The position numbers and the translations under genes were made by a program. Below are positions 9,661-18,472 of a DNA stretch of 64,000 nt, one piece after another. The notes beneath the pieces are model-generated. The model ran no database searches. It was given only the letters and a program-made list of their open reading frames with translations, and was not told the origin of the DNA. The first letter of the stretch is position 1, and the number at the start of each line of letters is the position of its first letter. The stretch is from contig DHPR01000012.1 of assembly GCA_002410925.1 (NCBI GenBank), positions 126,381-190,380 on the forward strand, given 5' to 3'. This DNA comes from UBA5359 sp002410925 [NCBI: bacterium UBP13_UBA5359] (GTDB lineage: Bacteria; UBP13; UBA5359).

Positions 9661-10359
9661 TTATCTATGTTTTGATTCATCGAAAATATTTGCCAGATTA
9701 TCCCCTATTGAGGCCCGTTGCCATTTCACATGGCCATCGCAGTAGAGAATATTCAAGCCCTCGGAGTGCCGGTTGCGCAAGCGCTGTGATGTAACTTTTT
9801 CACCCGGCACGCCTATACCGGCACTGCTCCCAGGAACACCCCAATCGTATCCCTCCGAATCCGCTACCACACCTACTTCGCTCGGCTTCATAATTCTGGT
9901 CATATCATTATAAGCAGCCCATGGATTTGCGCCTCCACTCCAATAAGCCCATAGCACTCGAAAATAGAGATAATCGGCAGAAGAGCTAAGCGAGCCGTCT
10001 AGGGATGGGCAATCGAAAATAGTGTTTGCATAATTGGGAATTGCATTCTTGTTATACTTGCCTTTAGCTCCCACATAACCGGCCAAAAGATCCGACCAAT
10101 ATCTGCTTTCTCCAACCGTACCATTCTCGTTATAAACCAGTGGAAACCACTCGTCGTAATCCTGTGCATACATCAGCAATCCCTGCCCAATTTGCTTCAA
10201 ATTGCTCTGACAGGTTGTCTGCCTGGCTTTCTCTCTCGCTCTACCGAAAACAGGAAAAAGTATGGCACTAAGAATGGCTATGATAGCAATAACTACTAAT
10301 AACTCAATAAGTGTAAATCCTCTTCTTTTTCTGCAGCAGCCCTCACACCTGATAATCAC
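9661..10359 (-). CDS. H-X9-DG prepilin-like protein (DUF1559 type)
   Basis: 232 residues with a GTG start at 10359 (GGAGGTG about 5 nt upstream). The N-terminus [19 protein letters not shown] is a prepilin cleavage site and helix, followed by [29 protein letters not shown]. Near the C-terminus [17 protein letters not shown] fits H-X9-DG exactly (His, nine residues, Asp-Gly). Such proteins are abundant in Planctomycetes, Lentisphaerae and Armatimonadota; their role is unknown but they are thought to be surface pseudopilins. It lies 63 bp behind the regulator gene and may be translationally coupled to the LamG/GH gene, which suggests a link to polysaccharide attachment or enzyme display. Confidence 0.92.
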   Translation of the reverse strand: MIIRCEGCCRKRRGFTLIELLVVIAIIAILSAILFPVFGRAREKARQTTCQSNLKQIGQGLLMYAQDYDEWFPLVYNENGTVGESRYWSDLLAGYVGAKGKYNKNAIPNYANTIFDCPSLDGSLSSSADYLYFRVLWAYWSGGANPWAAYNDMTRIMKPSEVGVVADSEGYDWGVPGSSAGIGVPGEKVTSQRLRNRHSEGLNILYCDGHVKWQRASIGDNLANIFDESKHR

Positions 10360-10422
10360 CTTGCACCTCCGATAGTCTTTTAACTTTCCATATCATTCTT
10401 TGTAATATTATTTGCTATGCTG

Positions 10423-11613
10423 TCAACATACCGGTATATTGAACTCCACCGGCAGGATTTCCTTGTGTTTAAAATCCATGCCGTTGATCTGATCTATCAA
10501 CATTTTGAATACCCTTTTTCCCTGTAGCTTCAACGGTAAACAGATGGATGCGGTACCAGGTATATTTACAGGAACGCCGGTAAGAATATAGAGGTCAACA
10601 TCTTTACCAATAATTCTGCCCTCCCGACAAAGGTAATCATAGACTCCCTGAGCCAGCCAATCACCAGCTATGACCAATGCTGTAGCTTCCTGCAAAACGG
10701 TATGTTTATCCGCTACAATATCGGCTATTCTCTTATCGTTATCTCTAACATATTTAGTTATCATTTCCAGAAAATCAAGCTTCGCCTCCTTTATCGCCCT
10801 TTTATACCCTCTGCACATTCTCTCCCTGCCTCTCTCAATACGCGGATCAAGCGGCAGCCTCTGGCTGACAACTAGAGCGACTTTTTGATGACCCTTTCGT
10901 ATCAATTCTCTGGCAGCAAAATATGTTGTCTCTTCATTATCAAATAAAACGCTTGGGACTTCCATATTAAGATAGACATCGTCAACAACAGCTAACGGAC
11001 AACTCAGCCTCTGCAACTCCCTGATATCGCTCTCTTCCATGGGACTAAGAAATATCAGCCCCGCCAGATGTCTTTTGAATATGTTTTCACGTAAAATGGT
11101 GCTGCCGTCAAATATTTTACGCCCGTTGGTGGTAAAAACATGAATTTCATAACCGTATGCCTGCGTAGCTTCGGCAATTCCTTCAACTGTCCTGGCAATA
11201 GATGGATCTGTCACGGAGAAGACATTATGAAAAACTATGCCGATGTTTTTAGAATCTGAAAAGGGTCGATTGGCAGGAGTCATATCCTGAGCAACAAATG
11301 TTCCTCTGCCGGGATATCGTTCCAGATACCCAGTCTTAACCAGCTCACTGTAAGCCTGCTTTACCGTGGCGACACTTACTCCCAATCTCTGGCAAACTTC
11401 GTGATCAGTAGGCAGTCTTGTTCCGCCGGCAAGAATACCGCTAGCTATCTTCCTCTTCAAGTGTTCCCTTATCTGCATATAAATAGGCGTGCCATTATTG
11501 AGCTCTATATCGAACAACTGAATACTACCTTTCTGTTTAGATGTATTATTAGCAGATTTAGATGGTTCATAATAATAATGTTCTACAACTTTTGAAATAT
11601 TCCTTTTTTGCAT
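10423..11613 (-). CDS. GntR-type regulator with LacI-type sugar-binding domain (AraR-like)
   Basis: 396 residues. Around residues 30-110 lies a GntR winged helix (GTPIYMQIREHLKRKIASG, LPTDHEVCQRLGVSVATVKQAY, YLERYPGRGTFVA). The remainder is a periplasmic-binding-protein fold like LacI effectors (KNIGIVFHNV, GLIFLSP, LAVVDDVYL, IRKGHQKVALVVS). This is the architecture of Bacillus AraR. It probably represses or activates the downstream prepilin-GH-binding protein-aminotransferase operon in response to a sugar. The N-terminal ~30 residues before the winged helix are extra, and no clear Shine-Dalgarno site precedes the ATG, so a later start is possible. Confidence 0.88.
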   Translation of the reverse strand: MQKRNISKVVEHYYYEPSKSANNTSKQKGSIQLFDIELNNGTPIYMQIREHLKRKIASGILAGGTRLPTDHEVCQRLGVSVATVKQAYSELVKTGYLERYPGRGTFVAQDMTPANRPFSDSKNIGIVFHNVFSVTDPSIARTVEGIAEATQAYGYEIHVFTTNGRKIFDGSTILRENIFKRHLAGLIFLSPMEESDIRELQRLSCPLAVVDDVYLNMEVPSVLFDNEETTYFAARELIRKGHQKVALVVSQRLPLDPRIERGRERMCRGYKRAIKEAKLDFLEMITKYVRDNDKRIADIVADKHTVLQEATALVIAGDWLAQGVYDYLCREGRIIGKDVDLYILTGVPVNIPGTASICLPLKLQGKRVFKMLIDQINGMDFKHKEILPVEFNIPVC

Positions 11614-11680
11614 ATTGAGTTTTCGTTTTTGTGAAGCTGGAAGTTCCTCTGGGCATGCGATATATTATTCAGCCTTTTAT

Positions 11681-12988
11681 CTAATCTCTGCTTTGGCGGA
11701 AATGGTTGGGGGTAGTACCCGTATATTTTTTGAAGACTTTGCTGAAGTAGCTGGAATCGTTATATCCTACTTCCTGAGCCACTTGCGTTATACTGCGAAG
11801 GGTCTCCTTAAGCATCTGCCTGGCCTTCTCTATGCGGACTTCGGAAATGTGCTCCACCAGCGTGCAATCCATCTCCTGCTTGAAGAGACGGCTAAGATAG
11901 AACGGGCTAAGATGAACTGCCTTGGCTATCTCCTCTATGGATAGATCACGATTGTAATTCTGTTCAATATAATCTACCGTCTGCTTGATGACACGGAAGT
12001 TTTTGAGGTCGCGCGTATCGTAAACAGAATCTATAAAGCCATCCAGAGCCTTGACTATCCAGTGAGACAACTCGTCCAGAGAATCAATGCCGTACAGCTC
12101 CTGCAGATAGTAGAAATTAAGCCCCAGGAGACGTTCCAGGCCGGCCCCGCCCTCAACGGCAGCTCGCGATAGGACTACGACCAACTCCAGAATGCGGGCT
12201 TTGATGACCTCCGGATGCCCCGCACTCTTAAAGAAGATATCCCCCAGCAGATTGTTGAGAATCTCTTTGGCTCCAAGACGATCTCCCATACGGACTCTGG
12301 ACAGGAGCTCCCGCTCCTTCTCTATGGGATAAAGCGGTGAAATAACTGCGCTCTTGCTCTGTTCCAGCTCCTCCTCCAGGCTCTTACGTGCCTGTATCTC
12401 ATCATTTAGCCGTGACAGCTGCTCACTGATTTCACGCCGCTGTGTCAGAGTCACCAATCCTGTTCCAGCCAGGTGATTGGCAATAACGAAGATCAGTTCG
12501 GCTGCAGCCCGAACTCTGGGCCCGGAAACAACCTTCAGCTCCCCGGCCGCCGCCATAAGCTCTTCATGACCGATATTCAGATCTTTGTTCTTCTCTCTGA
12601 TGTCATTGAGAAAGAGCTCGTCCGGTTGCCACATCAGGACCTGTCCGCAGGCTACGCAACCCAGATAATGGTCTTCCACCAGGATAGGCGCTACCCACTC
12701 CACCAGTCCGCTATGACAGAAGAAAATATACGGCTCGCCCAGTTTGGATGCCTGCAAGCCTCCCTTAAGTATGGATTGCAAACATCGCTCTGCACCCCTG
12801 GGAGAGGCCTTCAGCAAACGACAGAAGCGACAGCTATCCTCATAGCCCTCCGGCTCCGCCAGCTTGCAGCCGCCGGCGTCCAGCACTCTGGCCGTAAGCC
12901 CGGTAGCTTCACGAAAAGAGACTAATACTTTATTCAACACTTTCCGGTCGATAAGCTCTTGTAGTTCGATCTTCTCCGGCTTGCGCAT
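11681..12988 (-). CDS. AraC-family regulator with PocR sensory domain
   Basis: Start at ATG 12988 (AAGGAAG about 10 nt upstream; a GTG 6 bases earlier is also possible). Residues ~10-185 form a PocR-type ligand-binding domain with conserved cysteines (SCRFCRLLKAS, ERCLQS, IFFCHSG, VACGQV). A short coiled coil and helical linker follow, and the last ~100 residues are a two-HTH AraC domain (LSIEEIAKAVHLSPFYLSRLFKQE, ITQVAQEVGYNDSSYFSKVFKK). PocR governs B12-dependent propanediol use in Salmonella; relatives sense small hydrocarbons or diols. It follows lpdA by 22 bp in the same direction, so it may sense a substrate of the 2-oxoacid/acetoin pathway. Confidence 0.9.
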   Translation of the reverse strand: MRKPEKIELQELIDRKVLNKVLVSFREATGLTARVLDAGGCKLAEPEGYEDSCRFCRLLKASPRGAERCLQSILKGGLQASKLGEPYIFFCHSGLVEWVAPILVEDHYLGCVACGQVLMWQPDELFLNDIREKNKDLNIGHEELMAAAGELKVVSGPRVRAAAELIFVIANHLAGTGLVTLTQRREISEQLSRLNDEIQARKSLEEELEQSKSAVISPLYPIEKERELLSRVRMGDRLGAKEILNNLLGDIFFKSAGHPEVIKARILELVVVLSRAAVEGGAGLERLLGLNFYYLQELYGIDSLDELSHWIVKALDGFIDSVYDTRDLKNFRVIKQTVDYIEQNYNRDLSIEEIAKAVHLSPFYLSRLFKQEMDCTLVEHISEVRIEKARQMLKETLRSITQVAQEVGYNDSSYFSKVFKKYTGTTPNHFRQSRD

Positions 12989-13010
12989 ATACACATGCTT
13001 CCTTGTGAAT

Positions 13011-14399
13011 TTACTTATGAAGCGCCAATCCCAGAACATCCATAGCTGCTTCGTCTACAGCCTCGGGCAACGTCGGATGAGCATGAATAGTAGCGATTAT
13101 CTCTTCCACCGTTACTTCAGCCTTCATAGCCAAAGCCAGTTCACTGATGAGGCTGGTAGCCTGAGGTCCGATTATATGAGCGCCCAGCACCTCGCCGTAG
13201 CGGGCATCAGCGATGATCTTGACAAAGCCCTCGCGCTCTCCCATAGCCAGAGCTCTTCCTATATTGCGGAAGGGGAAGCGGCCTACTTTGATGTCACGGC
13301 CATCCTGCCTGGCCTGCTCTTCCGTCAGGCCCACGCTGGCTATCTCCGGTGATGCAAAAACACAAGCAGGTATTACTTTGTAATCCATGCTTTCATTGCC
13401 GCCCATAGCATTGGCGGCTGCTACCAGTCCCTGGGCTGAGGCCACGTGCGCCAACTGAATAATAGCGGCGGCATCACCAATGGCATAGATGCCCGGAGCC
13501 GTTGTCCTCATATGATCATCTACCGTAATGCCACGCTTTTCTACCGCCACGCCGGCTTCTTCCAGTCCCAAACCCTCCAAGCAAGCACGTCTGCCTACCG
13601 CTAAAAGAACAAGATCGGCACTCTCAACCTTGTTGCCGGAAAGCTGCACCCGGCAGCCTTCACCTTCGCGCTCTACCCTCTGTACACTGGTAGATGTCAT
13701 GACCCGTATTCCTTCACGCCCCAGAGCCTTCTCCATCTCCGTACTTATTTCAATATCTTCCGTGGGCAAAATATGCGGCAGCACTTCCACCAGGGTTACC
13801 TCGGAACCGAATTGCCTGAATATGTAGGAGAATTCCACACCTACAGCCCCTGCGCCTATGACCAGCAGCCGACTCGGTATCTGTTGCAGCTCCAGCATTT
13901 CATCGCTGGTGACTACATTGCCCTGGTCCAGGCCGCATCCCTCTATGGGAATGCCGCAAGGATAGGAACCGGTAGCAAGTATGATGTTATGCCCCTGTAA
14001 CTCCTCTTCTCCCTGTTCGCTGGAAACTATAACAGATGTGCCTTTGCCCAGGCGACCTTTTCCCTTGTATATATCTACATTTCCTGCTTTACAAAGGTGC
14101 TCTATCCCTCCCCGCAACTGTTTGACGATCTGCTCTTTACGTTTAATAATAGCGGATAGGTCGGGAATTATTCCCTCTATTTTGATACCGAAACGATCGG
14201 CTTTTCGAGTGGTCGCCAGCAGCTCGGCGCTGGCGATAAGCGCTTTGGTAGGTATACACCCTCTGTTAAGGCAGGTGCCTCCCAGCTTGTCTCTTTCCAC
14301 CAGAGCCACACGCCCTCCCAATTTTGCAGCACGAAGTGCGGCTACATAACCGCCTGGGCCGCCGCCGATAACGATGACATCATAAATATTATTGCTCAT
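13011..14399 (-). CDS. lpdA: dihydrolipoamide dehydrogenase (E3)
   Basis: 462 residues from ATG 14399, with AGGGGG upstream. FAD-binding GGGPGG near residue 12, redox-active disulfide C43/C48 in GGTCLNRGCIPTK, NAD-binding GAGAVGVEF, a second FAD motif YAIGDAA, and the C-terminal catalytic HAHPTLPEA. It reoxidises dihydrolipoyl groups on E2 with NAD+ in the cytoplasm. The E1 alpha, E1 beta and E2 genes lie ~6 kb upstream in the same direction, separated by an envelope gene block, so it plausibly serves that complex and perhaps a glycine-cleavage system encoded elsewhere. Confidence 0.97.
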   Translation of the reverse strand: MSNNIYDVIVIGGGPGGYVAALRAAKLGGRVALVERDKLGGTCLNRGCIPTKALIASAELLATTRKADRFGIKIEGIIPDLSAIIKRKEQIVKQLRGGIEHLCKAGNVDIYKGKGRLGKGTSVIVSSEQGEEELQGHNIILATGSYPCGIPIEGCGLDQGNVVTSDEMLELQQIPSRLLVIGAGAVGVEFSYIFRQFGSEVTLVEVLPHILPTEDIEISTEMEKALGREGIRVMTSTSVQRVEREGEGCRVQLSGNKVESADLVLLAVGRRACLEGLGLEEAGVAVEKRGITVDDHMRTTAPGIYAIGDAAAIIQLAHVASAQGLVAAANAMGGNESMDYKVIPACVFASPEIASVGLTEEQARQDGRDIKVGRFPFRNIGRALAMGEREGFVKIIADARYGEVLGAHIIGPQATSLISELALAMKAEVTVEEIIATIHAHPTLPEAVDEAAMDVLGLALHK

Positions 14400-14515
14400 T
14401 ACTATCCCCCTGAGATTGTTTGTTATGTAAAGTTTCCGGATTCGCTCTGCGGACTTCCATGCGGCAGGCACTAAAGCGCTGCTTTGGAAGGCGAACTGAT
14501 GGATTTAATTAAATC

Positions 14516-15151
14516 TTACTTCTTTACCAGAGCTAAAATAAATGCCAGTCCCAGGAAGACATTCGTGCGTCGCTGTGATTTTTGCAGTCGCTGCTCCATC
14601 TCTTTTGAAGCCTTTATACTATCATTGGCATCGGACAGATCTTTTTTAAGTACGGATACCTCTGAATTGGCTGCTGCTAGTTCGGTTTTAGTCTTGGCTA
14701 ACTCTATCTTCAGGCCATCGAGCTCTTTTTGCAGTGCCCTCATCCCTACCGTCATTCTGGCAAAATCCTCATTCAAGACGACCCTTTGCTTCTCCAGATT
14801 GGCTATCTTCTCATCAAGGGCCTTCATTTTGTCCTGCGCATCCACCATCTCGTTGCGGAATTCGTTAATCAGCTTACGTACGCCATCCAGATCCTCTCGC
14901 AGAGCCTGAACCTTGCCGCCCTCTATCTCTTTAAGCAATTTATCCACAGCCAGAGCAAACTCCATACGAGTAACCGGCTTGCCTGATCCTAAAACACCGC
15001 CTTGATAGCTGGACAGGTAACCCTTGCTGATAAGGTTTTGCATCGTCTTATAAGCCCAATGATCGGGGCTTATTTCATCCGCTCCCGCTGCCATAGCCGC
15101 AGTCGGTATTATAAACAGCATCAGTAGTACCAGCAACAGATATTTTCTCAC
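14516..15151 (-). CDS. single SLH-domain coiled-coil envelope protein
   Basis: I take the GTG at 15151 as start; the ATG 12 bases upstream abuts AAGG with no spacing. A signal peptide (RKYLLLVLLMLFIIPTAAMAA) precedes one S-layer homology domain (~25-80: ISPDHWAYKTMQNLISKGYL, PVTRMEFALAVDKLL). A long heptad-rich coiled coil (~85-190) follows, then a hydrophobic C-terminal segment (VFLGLAFILALV). SLH plus coiled coil is the N-terminal layout of OmpM/Slp-type tethers that link the outer membrane to peptidoglycan in diderm Terrabacteria. Here the beta-barrel is absent and a membrane helix ends the protein. It lies between the cohesin-like protein and lpdA. Confidence 0.82.
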   Translation of the reverse strand: MRKYLLLVLLMLFIIPTAAMAAGADEISPDHWAYKTMQNLISKGYLSSYQGGVLGSGKPVTRMEFALAVDKLLKEIEGGKVQALREDLDGVRKLINEFRNEMVDAQDKMKALDEKIANLEKQRVVLNEDFARMTVGMRALQKELDGLKIELAKTKTELAAANSEVSVLKKDLSDANDSIKASKEMEQRLQKSQRRTNVFLGLAFILALVKK

Positions 15152-15175
15152 TCTAGACCACATCCTTAATATTTA

Positions 15176-17212
15176 TTATTCAACGGAGATCTCCGACCGG
15201 CAGCCGGGAAGCTCTATCTCCTTGCCCTTGCCGTCCTTTATGCTCTTTTCCACCAGCTGAACCTTAGCCACGCCCCTCTGCAGCGTTCTGAAATGCAGTA
15301 CGCAAAGGCTGCCGCTGCCGGAGAAGGGCTGGCTGCCGCTGCCGGATATTGTTATTCTGCCTGCTTCCCGGTCTATCCCCGGTTCTGTCCACTCAGACAG
15401 GGAGCCACCCTGAACAAAGAGCGTACCCCGCGAGATAAAAACGAGTTCCGCAATGGCCGGGTCATAGGTTATCACTGCCTGTCCACAGGTAAACTCCCTC
15501 AGCCTGTCCAGCATTAATTCGATATCGATAAATCCACCGGCTTCAATACGACTCTTACCGGGCTGGAAATAGATTGCGGGCCTGAGAGGAGGAACGGATA
15601 TCCTGCCGGATGCTTTCTGAGCATCTACACTGGTGGAGTATACCGCCACCTGATAGATCAGATCTCCCTCTGCCCATTTCGCTGGCGAGAGGTTCCATTT
15701 AAATTCTATTTCCTGTCCCGGCTCCAGATAGGGAATGCTCTCCAACGGCAGTGAGCCGGAAAGCAGCTTCAGATCGTCCCCGGGCATCATGTAAACTCTA
15801 ACGTTGCCGGCTTCAGAGCCGCCTGTATTACTGAGAATCGCCCTGATTTGAAGAGGATCGGGTTGCCTGATGCCGTCGATATTCAATATCTGCGCCTCCG
15901 GCGCCATTGTTTTGAGAACCAGCCTGGGAGGCGAGAGTATGTTTATTCCCCGGCTCACTTTGTTGCCCTCAATATTGGAAGAGAAGACCTCCAGTGTCAG
16001 TGCCTGCTTACCTCCGGAGAGACCACTGGCCTGCACGCTCCAGACCATCTGCTGGACCTCGCCGATATCCATCTTTCCGATTTCGCGCTCTGCTCTGTCA
16101 TCGGCAAAGGCCAACCCCTCCGGCAGATGAAGAACAGCCTTGACGCCGCGAGCTTCAAAGCCGCCACTGTTCTCCAGATAGCCGATAATAGTGATTATCC
16201 CTTGCTTGTCCTTGCCGCTCTGCACTTCGGCTGGAGCAGTGATACCCAGAGTCAGGCGGCCGGGCTGTATATCCACTCCGCCCAGCCCGTAGTAAGTCGT
16301 TACCGTTCGAGATGCCCCCGCTCCCAGCTCCACCGGATCCCAGAAGAGCGCTACGGCGCTATCAAGCTCCTCTTCATCCTTACGGATAAAGGGCGCACCC
16401 GGTTCAACGCTGATGCTCCACAGCTCATCGGCAGCGGTGCCCCAATCCGTAAAGCAGACTCTATCGGGAGTTACGGCATGCAATCCGCGCAGCGTTCCCT
16501 GCGCCACGACATGAGGATCGCTGAGGGAATCGAAAGCCAGCCAGTAATCCGGAATCTCGGCTCCATAGAGCCAGGCAGCACCTGTCAATGCCTTCTCTCC
16601 AACGCGAAATGGTGCGCCGTCATTATCTCCCAGCATAGTATCCAGCAGCACCCGTATGCCTATGCTGTGAGGCTTATCATCAAGATTGGATATTCTGTAA
16701 GTGATTTCAGCTGTATCCTCCATGCGTGTAGTCAGGCTGCGAGCAAAGCTCAGGATTTGTGTTACCTCGACAGAGCCGAAACGACAAGTGGTAACCAGCG
16801 CTCTGTCCTGTGCTCTGGGCAGGCCGGACAGGACGCCGGTCGGTCCGCCCCTGCCGGAACGGCGTTTGGTCTGCCCGCCGAAAATATAGTCCTGACCATC
16901 TATGCGTATGGTAGTATATGAAGTCCAGGGAACAGGGCGCCCGTATATCAAGGGTTTATCATTGTCGCTATCGCGCCCTATATCGCCGCCAGTGGTATCG
17001 ACGGATATACGTCCGGTATCATAATCACCGGCATTGACACGCAAAGAGATGAATTCATTAGAGATTACAGCTACCGATCCTTCATTCATCTCTGCCCAAG
17101 CAACACAGGAGCCTGCCGCCAACAGGATAAACAACCCCACTATCCAAAAAATGCGCTCTTTAAGCGAGGTTGCCGGTTGTTGATTGTTAGTTGTTAGTTT
17201 CGGGATTTCCAT
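15176..17212 (-). CDS. exported surface protein with CARDB-like repeats and C-terminal cohesin-like domain
   Basis: 678 residues. A membrane-spanning signal segment (RIFWIVGLFILLAAGSCVAWA) sits after ~18 polar residues. The N-terminal ~300 residues form a beta-rich domain (VTQILSFARSL, ITYRISNLDDKPHSIGIRVLLD) that I cannot assign. Two CARDB/DUF11-like immunoglobulin repeats follow (~330-420 and ~430-545, each with an ENSGG or SNTGG turn). The last ~130 residues resemble a cohesin fold (IYFQPGKSRIEAGGFIDIEL, ITYDPAIAELVFISRG, GSLCVLHFRTL). Such proteins bind dockerins or carbohydrate at the cell surface. The only other surface-anchor gene nearby is the SLH protein just downstream. AAGGA lies before the ATG. 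Confidence 0.65.
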   Translation of the reverse strand: MEIPKLTTNNQQPATSLKERIFWIVGLFILLAAGSCVAWAEMNEGSVAVISNEFISLRVNAGDYDTGRISVDTTGGDIGRDSDNDKPLIYGRPVPWTSYTTIRIDGQDYIFGGQTKRRSGRGGPTGVLSGLPRAQDRALVTTCRFGSVEVTQILSFARSLTTRMEDTAEITYRISNLDDKPHSIGIRVLLDTMLGDNDGAPFRVGEKALTGAAWLYGAEIPDYWLAFDSLSDPHVVAQGTLRGLHAVTPDRVCFTDWGTAADELWSISVEPGAPFIRKDEEELDSAVALFWDPVELGAGASRTVTTYYGLGGVDIQPGRLTLGITAPAEVQSGKDKQGIITIIGYLENSGGFEARGVKAVLHLPEGLAFADDRAEREIGKMDIGEVQQMVWSVQASGLSGGKQALTLEVFSSNIEGNKVSRGINILSPPRLVLKTMAPEAQILNIDGIRQPDPLQIRAILSNTGGSEAGNVRVYMMPGDDLKLLSGSLPLESIPYLEPGQEIEFKWNLSPAKWAEGDLIYQVAVYSTSVDAQKASGRISVPPLRPAIYFQPGKSRIEAGGFIDIELMLDRLREFTCGQAVITYDPAIAELVFISRGTLFVQGGSLSEWTEPGIDREAGRITISGSGSQPFSGSGSLCVLHFRTLQRGVAKVQLVEKSIKDGKGKEIELPGCRSEISVE

Positions 17213-17324
17213 TTTTATTCCTTGCTATCCGTTATTCGGCCCGGATTACGGATTACCGGCTCGAGCTTCCGGCTTCTCAACCTGCAAACGAGCTTAAATC
17301 CAGAATAACCAGCCCATGTTTCTC

Positions 17325-18053
17325 CTAGTCTCCCTCGCCGAATTTCACCGTCACCGCAATCCAATCCGCCACAGGATGTCCGCTCTTTAAACGCGGCTTA
17401 AAGCGCCATCTCCTGCTTATTTCTTGCAAGGCTCTGCTATCCAGTTCACTGTAACCGGAACCTTCCTGCAATTCGATTTGAGCAGGAGTACCATCTTCAA
17501 GTACCAGCACATTGAAAACCACTTTTGCCTTGATCACGCCCCGGTTTTCAAGCCCCTTGGGAATGGAAGGCCATCTGCCGGGGCCAATGGCTGTGGGCGC
17601 TCCGGTATCACCTTCACCAGGGCCTTCTCGGTGCCCCTGCGTTGTACCGGACCCCGGAATGCCGGATGATGCCCTGCTTCCCTGTCCCTGGCCTTTAGCA
17701 TCTGCCTGTGCATCTCCGGAATGCCTGCCCGGAGTTTTAGAAGCTCCCGCTGCCTCTGCCTGGCTGGGAATAGGCCTGGGTTGAAGAGATTGCACCTGTT
17801 CGCTATCTACGCTTTGGCCAGGTGTTCTCTCTGCTATGGCCGGCTCCAAAGAGGCAAGATCTTCAATATCCGCAGGCGGATTCTCGCCGGAAACAGGCAA
17901 GACCAGATCATCCGCCTCCTCTATCAGGGTGACGGGCACGAAAACCTCCATCGGCTGCAGTGCTGTAACTCCACCCTTTATCACCAGAAAAAGCAGCACG
18001 TGCAACAGCATAGATATAAAGGCTGCTAAAATTATAGGACGATTCTCTCTCAA
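17325..18053 (-). CDS. tonB: TonB-like energy transducer
   Basis: 242 residues, TTG start overlapping the exbD stop, with AAGGAG upstream. One N-terminal transmembrane helix (IILAAFISMLLHVLLFLVIKG) with the TonB/TolA-type His, a long Pro/Gly/Ala-rich periplasmic spacer (~60-160), and a TonB C-terminal domain (VVFNVLVLEDGTPAQIELQEGSGYSELDSRA, RRWRFKPRL). It transmits proton motive force to outer-membrane receptors. It forms the ExbB-ExbD-TonB set with the two upstream genes. No TonB-dependent receptor is in the window. Confidence 0.92.
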   Translation of the reverse strand: MRENRPIILAAFISMLLHVLLFLVIKGGVTALQPMEVFVPVTLIEEADDLVLPVSGENPPADIEDLASLEPAIAERTPGQSVDSEQVQSLQPRPIPSQAEAAGASKTPGRHSGDAQADAKGQGQGSRASSGIPGSGTTQGHREGPGEGDTGAPTAIGPGRWPSIPKGLENRGVIKAKVVFNVLVLEDGTPAQIELQEGSGYSELDSRALQEISRRWRFKPRLKSGHPVADWIAVTVKFGEGD

Positions 18054-18472
18054 CCGGTCTTCTCCTTGATGACGGCCAGGGAGAGATTGCCCAGACCGGC
18101 ACCTCTGACTTCATCAAGCACACGCACCACGACATCGTATATTACATTCTTATCTGCTCTGACGATCACTGCCGTGGCAGGGCTGTCCATACCGGCTTCC
18201 ACCAGCCGATTACGCATCTGCTCCCATGTGACCTCGTTATCGTTGATCTCTATTCTTCCATCCCGGCTCAGACTGATAACTATATTGGCGTTTTGCTGAA
18301 TAGTTGTCCTGGCTTTAGGTAGATTCACCTTCATACTGGCCGATGAAGAAGCAACCGTCATAGTAACAGCAAAGAAAATCAATAAATTGAAGACAACATC
18401 GATCAGCGGTGTCGTTTCCAGAAAGGGACGGCGCTTGGTGGAACGGCGATAATTCCGCAACTCAAGCTGCAT
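18050..18472 (-). CDS. exbD: biopolymer transport protein ExbD/TolR
   Basis: 140 residues from ATG 18472, with GGTGAG 5 nt upstream; a GTG 9 bases earlier is possible. One membrane helix with the essential Asp (TTPLIDVVFNLLIFFAV), then a periplasmic domain (VNLPKA, VISLSRDGRIEINDNEV, VIVRADKNVIYDVVVRVLD). It works with ExbB as a proton channel. It overlaps the upstream exbB gene and the downstream tonB start, so the three are one transcription unit. Confidence 0.94.
   Translation of the reverse strand: MQLELRNYRRSTKRRPFLETTPLIDVVFNLLIFFAVTMTVASSSASMKVNLPKARTTIQQNANIVISLSRDGRIEINDNEVTWEQMRNRLVEAGMDSPATAVIVRADKNVIYDVVVRVLDEVRGAGLGNLSLAVIKEKTG

Noticed and set aside
15848-16921. A 357-codon plus-strand frame antisense to the cohesin-like gene.
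   Set aside because: Composition and lack of recognisable motifs mark it as an antisense shadow of a real gene with a signal peptide and domain structure.
17150-17210. AT-rich imperfect repeats (TTGTTGATTGTTAGTTGTTAG) near the start of the 678-residue protein gene.
   Set aside because: They encode the Asn/Gln-rich N-terminus and are too short and imperfect to be called a functional repeat.
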